Shown: positions 1 to 7,109, counted from the stretch's first letter. The stretch is DNA of 8,552 nucleotides from Pseudomonadota bacterium (GCA_017629415.1 JAGBXG010000497.1:1-8552), one strand, 5' to 3'. Notes: generated by a model from the letters alone, not told the origin. Program-made: numbers and translations.

Positions 1-1059
1 AGATTTCGCGGCGGCAGCTGGTGCAAAACGCGGACGTTTGAACCAGCCATCTAAAATGGTGCTCATGGGATTAGCGAGCAAGATGGCGTAGCATACGCCT
101 TCGGGATAACCGCCTTTCAGGCGAATGAGAACGGTCAGCGCACCAATGAGCATGCCGAAAATGAGCTGCGACATGCGGTTGCTTGGTGATGTGACGTAAT
201 CGGTGGCCATAAAAAAAGCCCCGAGGATTGCACCGCCCGAAAGTACAGCCACAAGCGGATCGCCTGTAAAAAGCGTTTCGCCGCCAAAGACCCAAGTGAG
301 TAGGGCAATGGTTCCCAGCATCGCCACGGGAATATGCCAAGTGATATATTTATTCCAAATTAAAACCAAGCCGCCCAAAAGCAGCAGCAGACCCGAAACT
401 TCGCCGATACACCCTGGTTTATAGCCGACAAAAAAACTGGCATACAGACCGGCGCCTTCGCCAAACGATGTACGGAATGCCGCCAAACCATGTTCACTGA
501 GCGTCCCAAGCGGTGTCGCAGATGTCACGGCATCGGCAACAGGCATGCCATTGAGCATCGCAATCCATTGACCTGCCATACCAAGCTCGGTTAAAGGTGT
601 CGGCTGTATCCAAGCTGTCGTCATCGCCACCGGGAATGTGACCATCAAAAATGCGCGAGCCAGCAAGGCCGGATTAAAGATGTTATATCCTAAACCGCCC
701 ATGAGCTGTTTACCGATAAAGATTGCCATCACAGATCCTAAAATCGGCAATGTAAAAGATACATCGGGCGGCAGTACAAAAGCCATCAGCAAACCCGTGA
801 GCACTGCACTGCCATCCATCACGCGGATAGGCCGTTTCATCAGCTTTTGACAAATAGCTTCAACAGCCACACAGCTCACAATTGAGACTGCTGTCAGCGC
901 CAGCACGCGCCAGCCAAAAAGCACTGCAGCCAAAATTAAGGCTGGCATCAGGCAGGCAATAACTGTCCACATAATCTTGGGGACAGATTCATTCTGCTTC
1001 ACGTGCGGGGATATCGAAACTGTTAGAGATTTTTCCGTTGTTTTTGTGGCTTCTGTCAT
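1..1059 (-). CDS. rnfD: RnfD, membrane subunit of the Rnf ferredoxin:NAD+ oxidoreductase (C-terminal end cut by window edge)
   Basis: RnfD is an integral membrane subunit of the Rnf complex, which couples electron flow from reduced ferredoxin to NAD+ with Na+ or H+ export. The window shows 353 codons with no stop before the edge; the family is usually 320-350 residues, so only a few residues should be missing. The translation is hydrophobic with about nine or ten membrane segments. Family hallmarks are GYNIFNPA (124-131), ATDYVTSP (285-292) and GGYPEG (316-321). The sequence DAVTSATPL (176-184) matches the ApbE/Ftp flavinylation motif, with Thr182 as the expected covalent FMN site in an extracytoplasmic loop. 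The ATG at 1059 is the first possible start because an in-frame stop lies at 1077-1075. No convincing Shine-Dalgarno precedes it. It lies downstream of rnfC in the same direction, 192 bp away. rnfG, E, A and B are expected beyond the left edge. Confidence 0.95.
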   Translation of the reverse strand, partial: MTEATKTTEKSLTVSISPHVKQNESVPKIMWTVIACLMPALILAAVLFGWRVLALTAVSIVSCVAVEAICQKLMKRPIRVMDGSAVLTGLLMAFVLPPDVSFTLPILGSVMAIFIGKQLMGGLGYNIFNPALLARAFLMVTFPVAMTTAWIQPTPLTELGMAGQWIAMLNGMPVADAVTSATPLGTLSEHGLAAFRTSFGEGAGLYASFFVGYKPGCIGEVSGLLLLLGGLVLIWNKYITWHIPVAMLGTIALLTWVFGGETLFTGDPLVAVLSGGAILGAFFMATDYVTSPSNRMSQLIFGMLIGALTVLIRLKGGYPEGVCYAILLANPMSTILDGWFKRPRFAPAAAAKS

Positions 1060-1075
1060 GGATTCAATATACGGT

Positions 1076-1195
1076 TAAACCAACCAAAGCGGAATGGGGG
1101 AGGGGCCCCATTTCGCCTTAAAACGTAAGTAACCAGTACCCGGCTAACCCACAAAAAAACGCCCCAAGTTTGTGGGTTCCAAGGGGCTTAGCTCC
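1076..1195. repeat. Copy 1 of a ~120-bp dispersed hairpin repeat, between rnfC and rnfD
   Basis: This stretch aligns almost end to end, in the same orientation, with 2971-3088. Shared blocks include AAGCGGAATGG, CCCCATTTCGCC, CTAACCCAC and CAAGGGGCTTAGC. It folds into three successive stem-loops. The first pairs 1089-1099 with 1106-1116 (11 bp, one G-T). The second pairs 1146-1155 with 1169-1178 (10 bp, arms AACCCACAAA and TTTGTGGGTT). The third pairs 1179-1187 with 1191-1199 around a TTA triloop. It contains no credible reading frame and looks like a non-coding intergenic repeat family rather than an insertion sequence. Its left end is 16 bp from the rnfD start. Confidence 0.85.
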
Positions 1196-1210
1196 TTGGT
1201 AGGGTCCGGG

Positions 1211-1244
1211 AAAAAAACGGCGCGGTGTGGGGCAATACCCCACA
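1211..1244 (-). terminator. Possible weak intrinsic terminator or attenuator after rnfC
   Basis: Eight bases after the rnfC stop codon, a 7-bp perfect stem pairs TGTGGGG (1226-1232) with CCCCACA (1238-1244) around a 5-nt loop. Read on the minus strand it is followed, after a short GC-rich stretch, by seven consecutive T (complement of 1211-1217). The T-run is 8 nt from the stem, so this is not a textbook terminator. It could cause partial termination or pausing, or protect the rnfC message end. Confidence 0.4.
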
Positions 1245-1251
1245 AAAATGC

Positions 1252-2667
1252 CTATTTCGGCAATGATTTTTTGGCCAGTCGGATGAGCTGAACCAAGGGA
1301 CGTTTAGCGGGACATACGAACGCGCATGAGCCGCATTCAAAGCAGTCTTTGACGCCGAATTGAGCCGTTTCTTTGCCTTTGCCAGCTTCGACGTAAAGGG
1401 CGATTTCTTTGGGTTCTAGCCCCATGGGGCAAGCATCAAGGCACCAGCCGCAGCGCACACAGGGACCACCGGCTCGCAAGTCGGTTTCATCCTTTGTCAA
1501 AAAGAGGATACCCGAGGTGGTTTTGGTCACAGGTGTACTCAAGTCAGATGTCGCGAATCCCATCATGGGACCGCCCAGGATCACCTTTTCAAGATCGTCT
1601 GTGGTGCCGCCGAGATAAGCCACAATATCGCTGATGCGCGTACCGACTGCTACGCGTAAGTTAGCTTGACGTTTGATACCGCGTCCTGAAATTGTCATCA
1701 CGCGTTCGTACATCGGCTTACGAAGTACAACGGCTTCGTAAATGGCATAAGCTGTCGAAATATTTTGCACCACCACGCCCACAGATGACGGCAATGCGCC
1801 CGAGGCAATCCGTCGGCCTGTTAAAGCGTACACGAGCTGGCGTTCACCGCCTTGAGGATACTTCGTTTTGAGCGTACAGACAGAAATGCCTGCTTTGCCT
1901 TCAGAGGCTTTGCCCATAGCTTCAATGGCATCCATTTTATTATTCTCAATGCCAATCAAGCATTTCGAAACCCCCAGAATCTTCATGGCAATCTGAACGC
2001 CTTCCAGGATGCCGTCTGCGCACTCAAGCATCATGCGATGATCGGCGGTCAAATAAGGCTCACATTCGGCACCGTTAATCACGAGTTCTGTGATTTTAAC
2101 ATCTGCGGGCGGCTTCAATTTGACATGGGCAGGAAATCCTGCACCGCCTGCACCCACAATGCCGGCTTCTTTTACCAAATTCAGTAATTCGTCGACTTCG
2201 AGCGAAGCCCATTCATGTCTCTGGCTAAAAGCCTGAACTTTATTCTCAGCTTGTTCTTTAGCTTCAGCTTGTTCTTTAGCTTCGGATTGTTTTTTGTTTT
2301 CCTGTTGTATTTCTGTTTTATCGTCAGCTTTGACGGTTTCTTGAACGGCAGGTTCAATCACAATCGCAGGTGCCATGATTTTCAAAGGATGTCCGGCATT
2401 TCCCACGACTTTTACTTTGCCGTCACATGGGCTATGCACATTCGTCCCAAGTCCTTTTTCAACAATACCAATGCATTGCCCCTGGGTGACGGTATCACCT
2501 TTTTTCACCTGAGCTGTACATGGGGCACCAATATGCTGTCCCAGCATCACGGCGACTTCTTTCGGCAAAGGCATCGGTTCAATGGCAAGTCCTTCTGTCA
2601 GGGATTTCTGATCATTTGGATGAACGCCGCCTTTTTTAAATGTAAACAACTGTTTTAAAACAGACAC
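1252..2667 (-). CDS. rnfC: RnfC, NADH/FMN- and iron-sulfur-binding subunit of the Rnf complex
   Basis: RnfC is the peripheral subunit where electrons from the membrane part reach NAD+. The 471 residues follow the family order. First comes an N-terminal barrel-sandwich region with GGVHPNDQK (13-21) and QHIGAP (44-49). A charged linker covers about 107-150. A complex-I 51-kDa-like domain follows, with the glycine-rich GAGGAGFPAHVKL (172-184) and YPQGGERQL (270-278). Two C-x2-C-x2-C-x3-C-P ferredoxin motifs close the protein (Cys403/406/409/413 and Cys442/445/448/452), each binding [4Fe-4S]. The start is GTG at 2667, chosen because AAAGGAG lies 8 nt upstream and the family motif begins soon after. 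The linker is rich in Lys, Glu, Gln and Ala and contains a tandem hexapeptide; it sits before the 51K domain, unlike the long C-terminal Ala/Lys tail of E. coli RsxC. It is the first rnf gene in its direction, so its upstream region probably carries the operon promoter. Confidence 0.97.
   Translation of the reverse strand: MSVLKQLFTFKKGGVHPNDQKSLTEGLAIEPMPLPKEVAVMLGQHIGAPCTAQVKKGDTVTQGQCIGIVEKGLGTNVHSPCDGKVKVVGNAGHPLKIMAPAIVIEPAVQETVKADDKTEIQQENKKQSEAKEQAEAKEQAENKVQAFSQRHEWASLEVDELLNLVKEAGIVGAGGAGFPAHVKLKPPADVKITELVINGAECEPYLTADHRMMLECADGILEGVQIAMKILGVSKCLIGIENNKMDAIEAMGKASEGKAGISVCTLKTKYPQGGERQLVYALTGRRIASGALPSSVGVVVQNISTAYAIYEAVVLRKPMYERVMTISGRGIKRQANLRVAVGTRISDIVAYLGGTTDDLEKVILGGPMMGFATSDLSTPVTKTTSGILFLTKDETDLRAGGPCVRCGWCLDACPMGLEPKEIALYVEAGKGKETAQFGVKDCFECGSCAFVCPAKRPLVQLIRLAKKSLPK
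2248..2283 (-). repeat. Perfect 2 x 18-bp tandem repeat within the rnfC linker
   Basis: Positions 2248-2265 and 2266-2283 are identical 18-bp units. Read on the minus strand they encode the hexapeptide EAKEQA twice (residues 129-140 of RnfC), with degenerate flanking units (QSEAK before, ENKVQ after). The repeat is in frame, so a change in copy number would lengthen or shorten the charged linker without breaking the protein. Confidence 0.9.
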
Positions 2668-2675
2668 GCTTGATA

Positions 2676-2682
2676 CTCCTTT
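2676..2682 (-). promoter_or_regulatory. Shine-Dalgarno of rnfC
   Basis: The minus strand reads AAAGGAG here, 8 nt before the GTG at 2667-2665. This site decides in favour of the GTG start for rnfC. Confidence 0.85.
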
Positions 2683-2705
2683 AAAGCGTCAAAAAAACAT
2701 GTCTA

Positions 2706-2739
2706 GTTTCGCCTATTTTGCAAAATTCCACAACGAAAC
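2706..2739. promoter_or_regulatory. Nested palindrome upstream of rnfC, possible operator
   Basis: A perfect 12-bp palindrome, ATTTTGCAAAAT (2715-2726), lies 48 bp upstream of the rnfC start. It is bracketed by an outer inverted repeat GTTTCG (2706-2711) and CGAAAC (2734-2739). Such dyad symmetry near a promoter suits a dimeric transcription factor. No known operator consensus was recognised, and AT-rich palindromes of this size can occur by chance. Confidence 0.4.
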
Positions 2740-2970
2740 ATGCCAAAAATCACCATTTTTCCTCCCAAACTTCAATTCTGCATCCCATAAAATCAACATG
2801 TGTCTCATTTTTTGTGCCCAATTTCGTGCAAAAGCGTAAAATCCAAATGATAGGTGTTAAACCTACATTCATCTCAGAGTGTATACAAAGACGCAGATCA
2901 CTGACAAACATAGTATGTTGCTGCCGTTTGCATTCAAATGCCGGCAAAAACTGTAAAAAATACGAAGGGA

Positions 2971-3088
2971 TAAAACCAATCCAAGCGGAATGGAGGGAAC
3001 CCCATTTCGCCCCAAAACATCAGTAATCAGTACTCGTCTAACCCACGCAAGACAATCCATATTGCGGGTTACAAGGGGCTTAGCCCCA
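2971..3088. repeat. Copy 2 of the ~120-bp dispersed hairpin repeat, upstream of the antiporter
   Basis: This is the same-orientation partner of 1076-1195. The first stem (2985-2993 with 3002-3010) keeps the GCGGAATGG and CCATTTCGC arms. The second stem has changed arms, TAACCC..GCAA and TTGC..GGGTTA, yet pairing is largely kept with a 2-nt bulge. The third is GGGGC-TTA-GCCCC (3075-3087). The copy ends 45 bp before the antiporter start, so it would lie in or near that gene's promoter or 5' untranslated region. Confidence 0.85.
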
Positions 3089-3133
3089 TACACAATCCCA
3101 TATTCACTTCACCATCAAACAGAGTCATGAACC

Positions 3134-5506
3134 ATGCATGAATTTCCACTCATTGCCGACCTTGCGCTGATCCTCATCGCGGCCGGTGTCACTTCTGTTG
3201 TCTGCCGGAAGTTTAAACTGCCTATCCTGGTCGGTTACCTTTTGGCAGGTGTCCTATGTGGACCTTATTTCACGTTCTTGCCTTCGGTTGTCGACACAAG
3301 CAGCATTAAAACTTGGTCTGAAATCGGCGTCATTTTCCTGCTCTTTGCCCTGGGCCTAGAGTTTAATTTCAAAAACTTGTTCAAAGTGGGCAAAACCGGA
3401 GCCATCACCGTTGCATGTATCCTTACAGGTATGATGGCTTGCTGTATGGGGATCGGACAGCTCCTCGGATGGTCAACCGTCACATGCATCTTCATGGGCG
3501 GCATCATGTCCATTTCCTCTACCATGGTTATCGTTAAAGCCTTTGAGGAGTTAAAACTCAAAGGACAGCCATTCACACATATCGTTTATGGTGTCATGAT
3601 CATGCAGGATATTTTAGGTATCGTTCTCATGGTCATCCTGTCAACGCTTGCAATTAGTCAAAATGCCTCCATTCTTGAGGAAGTTTCAACGACTTCAATG
3701 AAAGTTGTATTTTTCCTCGTGCTTTGGTTTGTTGGTGGCATTTTAATCGTGCCCACTTTGCTTCGAAAACTCAAAAATCATCTCAGCGATGAAATCCTGC
3801 TCATTATCTCTCTTGCGTTGTGTTTGGGCATGGTCATGCTGGCCGATGCCTCCCATCTTTCGACCGCGCTTGGTGCCTTTACCATCGGTTCCATTTTAGG
3901 TTCCACCACGGAAGCCCATCGCATCGAACACTTGATGGCTCCGATTAAAAACCTTTTCGGTGCCGTTTTCTTCGTTTCCGTCGGCATGATGGTCAATCCG
4001 GGAGCCGTGCTCGATAACATCGGCACTTTGGTCCTTCTGTTTGTCTTGCTCATCATCCTTAATCCCGTCATGGGCACACTCGGCGTCTTTTTATCGGGCA
4101 AAAGTCTTAAAACTGCCCTCAAAAGCGGTGCCTGTTTTGGTCAAATCGGTGAATTCTCATTCATTATCGCCAATCTCGGGGTCAGCTTGGGCGTGCTGAA
4201 CGATTTCACTTATCCGCTCATCATTACGGTCAGTGCCATCACCATGGTTACGACACCCTACATGCTCAAAGGCGCTGATAAACTCACGGGACCGATTGCC
4301 AAACTCCTGCCTGAAAAACTCAAATATCGTGCAGAAGAAGACAGACGTGCGCCAGAAGTCAAAGCACCAAACAGAAAAATTATTCTCCTCAAGCACTTTA
4401 TCACCGAAACTTTCATCTTATCGATGATATTGCTCGGCATTATCCTGCTCATGGGCGGTTATATCGAGCCGCATTTGGAACCGCTCCTTAAAGAACATGT
4501 CAATAATCCTGTCTTCGTTAGCAAATGTATATGCATTGTTGTGACGCTGCTGGCAATGATGCCGTTCCTCAGTGCCTTGATCCTGCGCAAGAATAAGCTG
4601 AACCGCGCTTTTGTATCGGTCATGCTGCACGACAACAGCCGGGGATTGCTCCGACTCTTCCAGGGCTTTCGCATTTTGATTACAGCCGCTTTCATCTCTT
4701 TTGCCCTTGTCGCCTATTCACCTTTCGAGTGGTATGTGAATTCGGGCATTGGCGTTGTGCTTTTGCTTATCGTTTCGGTATTCGACTTCATGTTCAAAAA
4801 TTACATCATGCTCGAACGTCAGTTCCTGCTCAATTACAACGATGCAGAAGCCAGTGAATCCGAGTTGGAGGATGCCTCCAAAAATGCAAAACTGCCTTCC
4901 GTCACAGATCTCCGTGCCGTAGATTGGCTTTCAGATGATATTTCTGTGCTCTCGTATCATGTTGACGAAGACTCCCCATTCCTCAACCGACAGCTGATAG
5001 ACATCAATCTTCGTGCAAAACTCAAGCTGTTTGTCATGCGCATTGAACGCGAGGATAAAACAGCATCGGTCAATATCCCCATGGGGCAGGAAACTGTGCG
5101 TCTGGGGGATTTAATGTACATTGTTGGCCGTCCCGACTGCATTCAGAAACTTGCCCAGAGTCCTTACGGCATTTCGGATAAAAAACTTCATATTCAGACC
5201 CTGAAACAGTTCAAACGCGAACTCGACGAGGCGCGCACCGATGCTTCAATGCTCAAATGCATCCGCATTCACATCAGACACGATTCGCCGTTTGCCCATC
5301 AGACGGTCAAGACATCCAATATCCGCGAACGCACCGGATGCCTCGTGATCGGCCTTGAAATCGGCGGCCGCGTCGAAATGAACCCCGATCTCAATGCGAC
5401 CTTTGAACCCAACAGCCAAATCTGGGTTATTGGCGAAGCCGACAGCGTTGCCAAACTCATTGAAGAAAATATGGCGAAGCGTATGCCAGCCGAAGGCGCA
5501 GCATAG
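3134..5506 (+). CDS. CPA2-family cation:proton antiporter with extra membrane domain and tandem RCK_C domains
   Basis: This inner-membrane protein should exchange Na+ or K+ for H+. Residues 5-385 form a Na+/H+-exchanger domain of the KefB/KefC type, with SISSTM (126-131), the MQDILG segment (157-162, Gln158-Asp159 at the usual transport-acid position) and GQIGEFSFII (336-345). A second hydrophobic block (418-555) has about four membrane helices and is not part of the basic exchanger. The cytosolic tail holds two RCK_C (TrkA_C)-like modules, about 600-675 and 706-780, each ending in a GD..YIVG or NSQIWVIG-type strand. No NAD-binding Rossmann RCK_N domain with a GxGxxG motif is visible, so KefC-type glutathione/nucleotide gating is not supported. 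At 790 residues it is longer than KefC (about 620). The ATG at 3134 is the first possible start, because an in-frame TGA lies at 3128-3130; only a weak AGAG precedes it. It is divergent from rnfC. Confidence 0.9.
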   Translation: MHEFPLIADLALILIAAGVTSVVCRKFKLPILVGYLLAGVLCGPYFTFLPSVVDTSSIKTWSEIGVIFLLFALGLEFNFKNLFKVGKTGAITVACILTGMMACCMGIGQLLGWSTVTCIFMGGIMSISSTMVIVKAFEELKLKGQPFTHIVYGVMIMQDILGIVLMVILSTLAISQNASILEEVSTTSMKVVFFLVLWFVGGILIVPTLLRKLKNHLSDEILLIISLALCLGMVMLADASHLSTALGAFTIGSILGSTTEAHRIEHLMAPIKNLFGAVFFVSVGMMVNPGAVLDNIGTLVLLFVLLIILNPVMGTLGVFLSGKSLKTALKSGACFGQIGEFSFIIANLGVSLGVLNDFTYPLIITVSAITMVTTPYMLKGADKLTGPIAKLLPEKLKYRAEEDRRAPEVKAPNRKIILLKHFITETFILSMILLGIILLMGGYIEPHLEPLLKEHVNNPVFVSKCICIVVTLLAMMPFLSALILRKNKLNRAFVSVMLHDNSRGLLRLFQGFRILITAAFISFALVAYSPFEWYVNSGIGVVLLLIVSVFDFMFKNYIMLERQFLLNYNDAEASESELEDASKNAKLPSVTDLRAVDWLSDDISVLSYHVDEDSPFLNRQLIDINLRAKLKLFVMRIEREDKTASVNIPMGQETVRLGDLMYIVGRPDCIQKLAQSPYGISDKKLHIQTLKQFKRELDEARTDASMLKCIRIHIRHDSPFAHQTVKTSNIRERTGCLVIGLEIGGRVEMNPDLNATFEPNSQIWVIGEADSVAKLIEENMAKRMPAEGAA

Positions 5507-5515
5507 CGAAGCCAA

Positions 5516-5546
5516 GCGCGGCGTATGGCGCAAGCCATAGCCGTGC
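5516..5546. repeat. Long hairpin with GCAA tetraloop just after the antiporter gene
   Basis: Ten bases past the antiporter stop, GCGCGGC (5516-5522) and TATGGC (5524-5529) pair with GCCATA (5534-5539) and GCCGTGC (5540-5546). This gives 13 base pairs, including one G-T, with one bulged G (5523) and a GCAA loop of the stable GNRA class. No T-run follows. It may stabilise the 3' end of the antiporter message or belong to an intergenic repeat family. Confidence 0.7.
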
Positions 5547-5578
5547 TGCAAATGCCACATCAATTTTCTAAAATGAAG

Positions 5579-5602
5579 AAAGCTCGCCAAAAGCGAGCTT
5601 TT
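5579..5602. terminator. Bidirectional intrinsic terminator between convergent genes
   Basis: AAAGCTCGC (5579-5587) and GCGAGCTTT (5593-5601) form a perfect 9-bp stem with a CAAAA loop. The plus strand continues with T-rich sequence (TTTTAAGTTT including the end of the stem), and the minus strand ends the stem in TTT followed by a T-rich stretch. It sits between the antiporter stop (5506) and the stop of the minus-strand gene (5610), so it can serve both. Confidence 0.85.
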
Positions 5603-5609
5603 AAGTTTA

Positions 5610-7046
5610 TCATTTCTTCTTTTTGGGTTTCTTTGATGTCAGCTTATAGTCGAATGTATCGTCTGCTGTGACCATCAAAGTGTATTCCGTATCGGGTTGA
5701 AGCGTTTCGTAAGGCGCATTCTTAAACCATACCTTTTGATCCCCCTCCATGCGATAGGCAACCATTTCCCACTTGCCGCTTGGAATCATATTTTTTTCTT
5801 GAATATCGGTACAAATGGCTTCAGACGCGCGTCGGAAGCATACTGTCACATCTTCCGCCGTTTTCTTGTCAAATTTAAGCGTTGCCACGCCAAGAGATGC
5901 CAATTGCATATAAGGTTCCACCACAATCGAACCAAAAGGCGTCGAATCCAAAATTAAATCTAAAGGATAACGCCCGTCTTTACGCATCTTAATTTCAATC
6001 AGCTCGCCTTTGGCAATATGGCGTACGCCTGGCTTGTTGGTATGCTGATCTTCCGCAAAAACATCCAGGGTAAAACTGTTATCGGTCAAATAATCACGGG
6101 GGACGGTCACAGTCAAAGCCGTTCTGCGGTCCGCATTATTTTGCAATTGCAAGGCTGGCAGTTCAATCTCATGAGGATTGCGGATAGGCCATACGACATG
6201 AAGATGATCGCCAAAACCTTTTTGCTGAACATGAATAAAATAAGGAAAACCGCTGACGCTATGGACTTCAACGTTTTCTTCAGCAACATACGGTTGACCG
6301 TTGACATAAATAATCGTTTCGCCTGGTTTGGCATTTTTCGGAGCTTTAATGACAAGCTTTGAATGCAAGAATGCCGCATCGTCCATCATTTCATAGTTCA
6401 GCGGAGATTCCTCAAAATCGCGATCGTATGAAACCATATCCGAAAACGGCACATAACCTTCATGGAAAAATGACACCATGTTTGTTTTGCGCGTAACAAG
6501 CGGTAATTCTACGGCACCTGCGTGTTCAGGCGGAATTTCCATCGTCTTCATGGCCACGCCGTTAATCAGCACGTCAACGTTTTGAGGCGTTATCTCATAA
6601 TTGTACCACGTCCTTTCCAAAACAGGCACGGGCACAAAAGCTTCAGCCTTTTGCGCAGCTGCTTCCTGGGCTTCCTTATTTTCATTCATGCCTATTACGG
6701 CAATCGTGCCACCCACAATGGCCAAAATACCCAAAAATATACAACTGATAATCAAGCCATGGGGCGTTTTGCGTTTGGAACGTTCTCCATTGACTTCTTC
6801 AATCAGCTTCAAAAGCGGAGAATCATTTAAAAGCGTACTTTCCGCACGATGACAAACAGGAGCCTGCAAATCCTCATCTTCATAAGGATCTTTCGTCAAA
6901 TCCGGCGGATTGTCCTTGTGAAAACTGATGATATCTTCCGTGGCAACATCTGTCCCAAACTCAATGGAATCGTCGTCATGCACATGAGGAGCATCTGAGG
7001 TAAAACTGTTGGCATCATCTTGATTGAGATGAGATTCTGTCGTCAT
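5610..7046 (-). CDS. Single-pass membrane protein with PEGA-like extracytoplasmic repeats (paralog A), function unknown
   Basis: I do not recognise a named family for this 478-residue protein. Residues 1-95 are acidic and low in complexity, likely cytoplasmic and flexible. One transmembrane helix spans about 98-120, after a basic RSKRK stretch (89-93), so positive-inside topology puts the rest outside the cytoplasm. The outer part is beta-rich with PEGA-like units near 149-215, 228-296 and 309-375 (DVLINGV, EGYVPF, YVNGQP). A C-terminal domain (about 384-468) contains VCFRRASEAIC, giving Cys403-x8-Cys412, then PSGKWEM. GFGDHLHVVWP (277-287) is a distinctive motif. The protein ends in a lysine-rich tail (KKPKKKK). 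The same order and motifs recur in the neighbouring minus-strand gene. The ATG at 7046 has AAAGG 7 nt upstream. PEGA modules often occur in surface or envelope-binding proteins; a structural or sensory envelope role is inference. Confidence 0.85.
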   Translation of the reverse strand: MTTESHLNQDDANSFTSDAPHVHDDDSIEFGTDVATEDIISFHKDNPPDLTKDPYEDEDLQAPVCHRAESTLLNDSPLLKLIEEVNGERSKRKTPHGLIISCIFLGILAIVGGTIAVIGMNENKEAQEAAAQKAEAFVPVPVLERTWYNYEITPQNVDVLINGVAMKTMEIPPEHAGAVELPLVTRKTNMVSFFHEGYVPFSDMVSYDRDFEESPLNYEMMDDAAFLHSKLVIKAPKNAKPGETIIYVNGQPYVAEENVEVHSVSGFPYFIHVQQKGFGDHLHVVWPIRNPHEIELPALQLQNNADRRTALTVTVPRDYLTDNSFTLDVFAEDQHTNKPGVRHIAKGELIEIKMRKDGRYPLDLILDSTPFGSIVVEPYMQLASLGVATLKFDKKTAEDVTVCFRRASEAICTDIQEKNMIPSGKWEMVAYRMEGDQKVWFKNAPYETLQPDTEYTLMVTADDTFDYKLTSKKPKKKK

Positions 7047-7084
7047 GTTTATGCCTTTATTCCAAATCGGAAATGAAATGGATG

Positions 7085-7107
7085 AATAAAAGGGGGCAAC
7101 GCCCCCT
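7085..7107 (-). terminator. Probable intrinsic terminator between paralogs B and A
   Basis: On the minus strand a perfect GGGGGC-GTT-GCCCCC stem-loop (complement of 7092-7106) is followed directly by TTTTATT. It lies 105 bp past the stop of the upstream gene and 45 bp before the downstream start. It may end or attenuate transcription from paralog B, in which case paralog A would need its own promoter in a very short space or depend on read-through. Confidence 0.55.
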
Positions 7108-7109
7108 GC

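Larger units (their letters stand above)
2668..3133. other. Divergent intergenic region between rnfC and the antiporter gene
   Basis: These 466 bases hold no gene I can support. The left part (about 2690-2900) is AT-rich and should contain the rnfC promoter, though no clear -35/-10 pair could be fixed by eye. It holds a nested palindrome at 2706-2739. Small inverted repeats occur at 2853-2867 (TAGGT and ACCTA arms) and 2930-2941 (GCATT-CA-AATGC). The right part (2971-3088) is a dispersed hairpin repeat. The antiporter promoter must lie here or inside the repeat; TTGCAT at 2928 followed after 18 nt by TGTAAA is only a weak candidate. Confidence 0.7.

Noticed and set aside
2248..2283. Short CRISPR-like repeat
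   Set aside because: The units are directly adjacent with no spacers and lie in frame inside rnfC; it is a coding tandem duplication.
2215..2658. 147-residue plus-strand frame opposite the start of rnfC
   Set aside because: The Phe/Ser/Leu-rich translation is the antisense of the Lys/Glu-rich RnfC linker and neighbouring sequence; rnfC is certain on the other strand.
2718..3026. 102-residue plus-strand reading frame in the divergent region
   Set aside because: It crosses from AT-rich spacer into the dispersed repeat, has no Shine-Dalgarno, and its translation is low in recognisable structure, with clusters such as CCCR and HAKNHH. It is most likely chance.
1076..3088. Composite transposon or insertion-sequence ends flanking rnfC
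   Set aside because: The two copies are direct, about 120 bp long, carry no transposase and show no target-site duplication I can identify; rnfC is a normal operon member.
2869..3093. 74-residue minus-strand reading frame over repeat copy 2
   Set aside because: Most of it is translation of the non-coding repeat; the other repeat copy does not preserve the frame, so it is not a gene.
3134..5506. Naming the antiporter KefB or KefC
   Set aside because: The exchanger domain is similar, but no RCK_N Rossmann domain is visible and the tail differs, so glutathione-gated potassium efflux is not supported.
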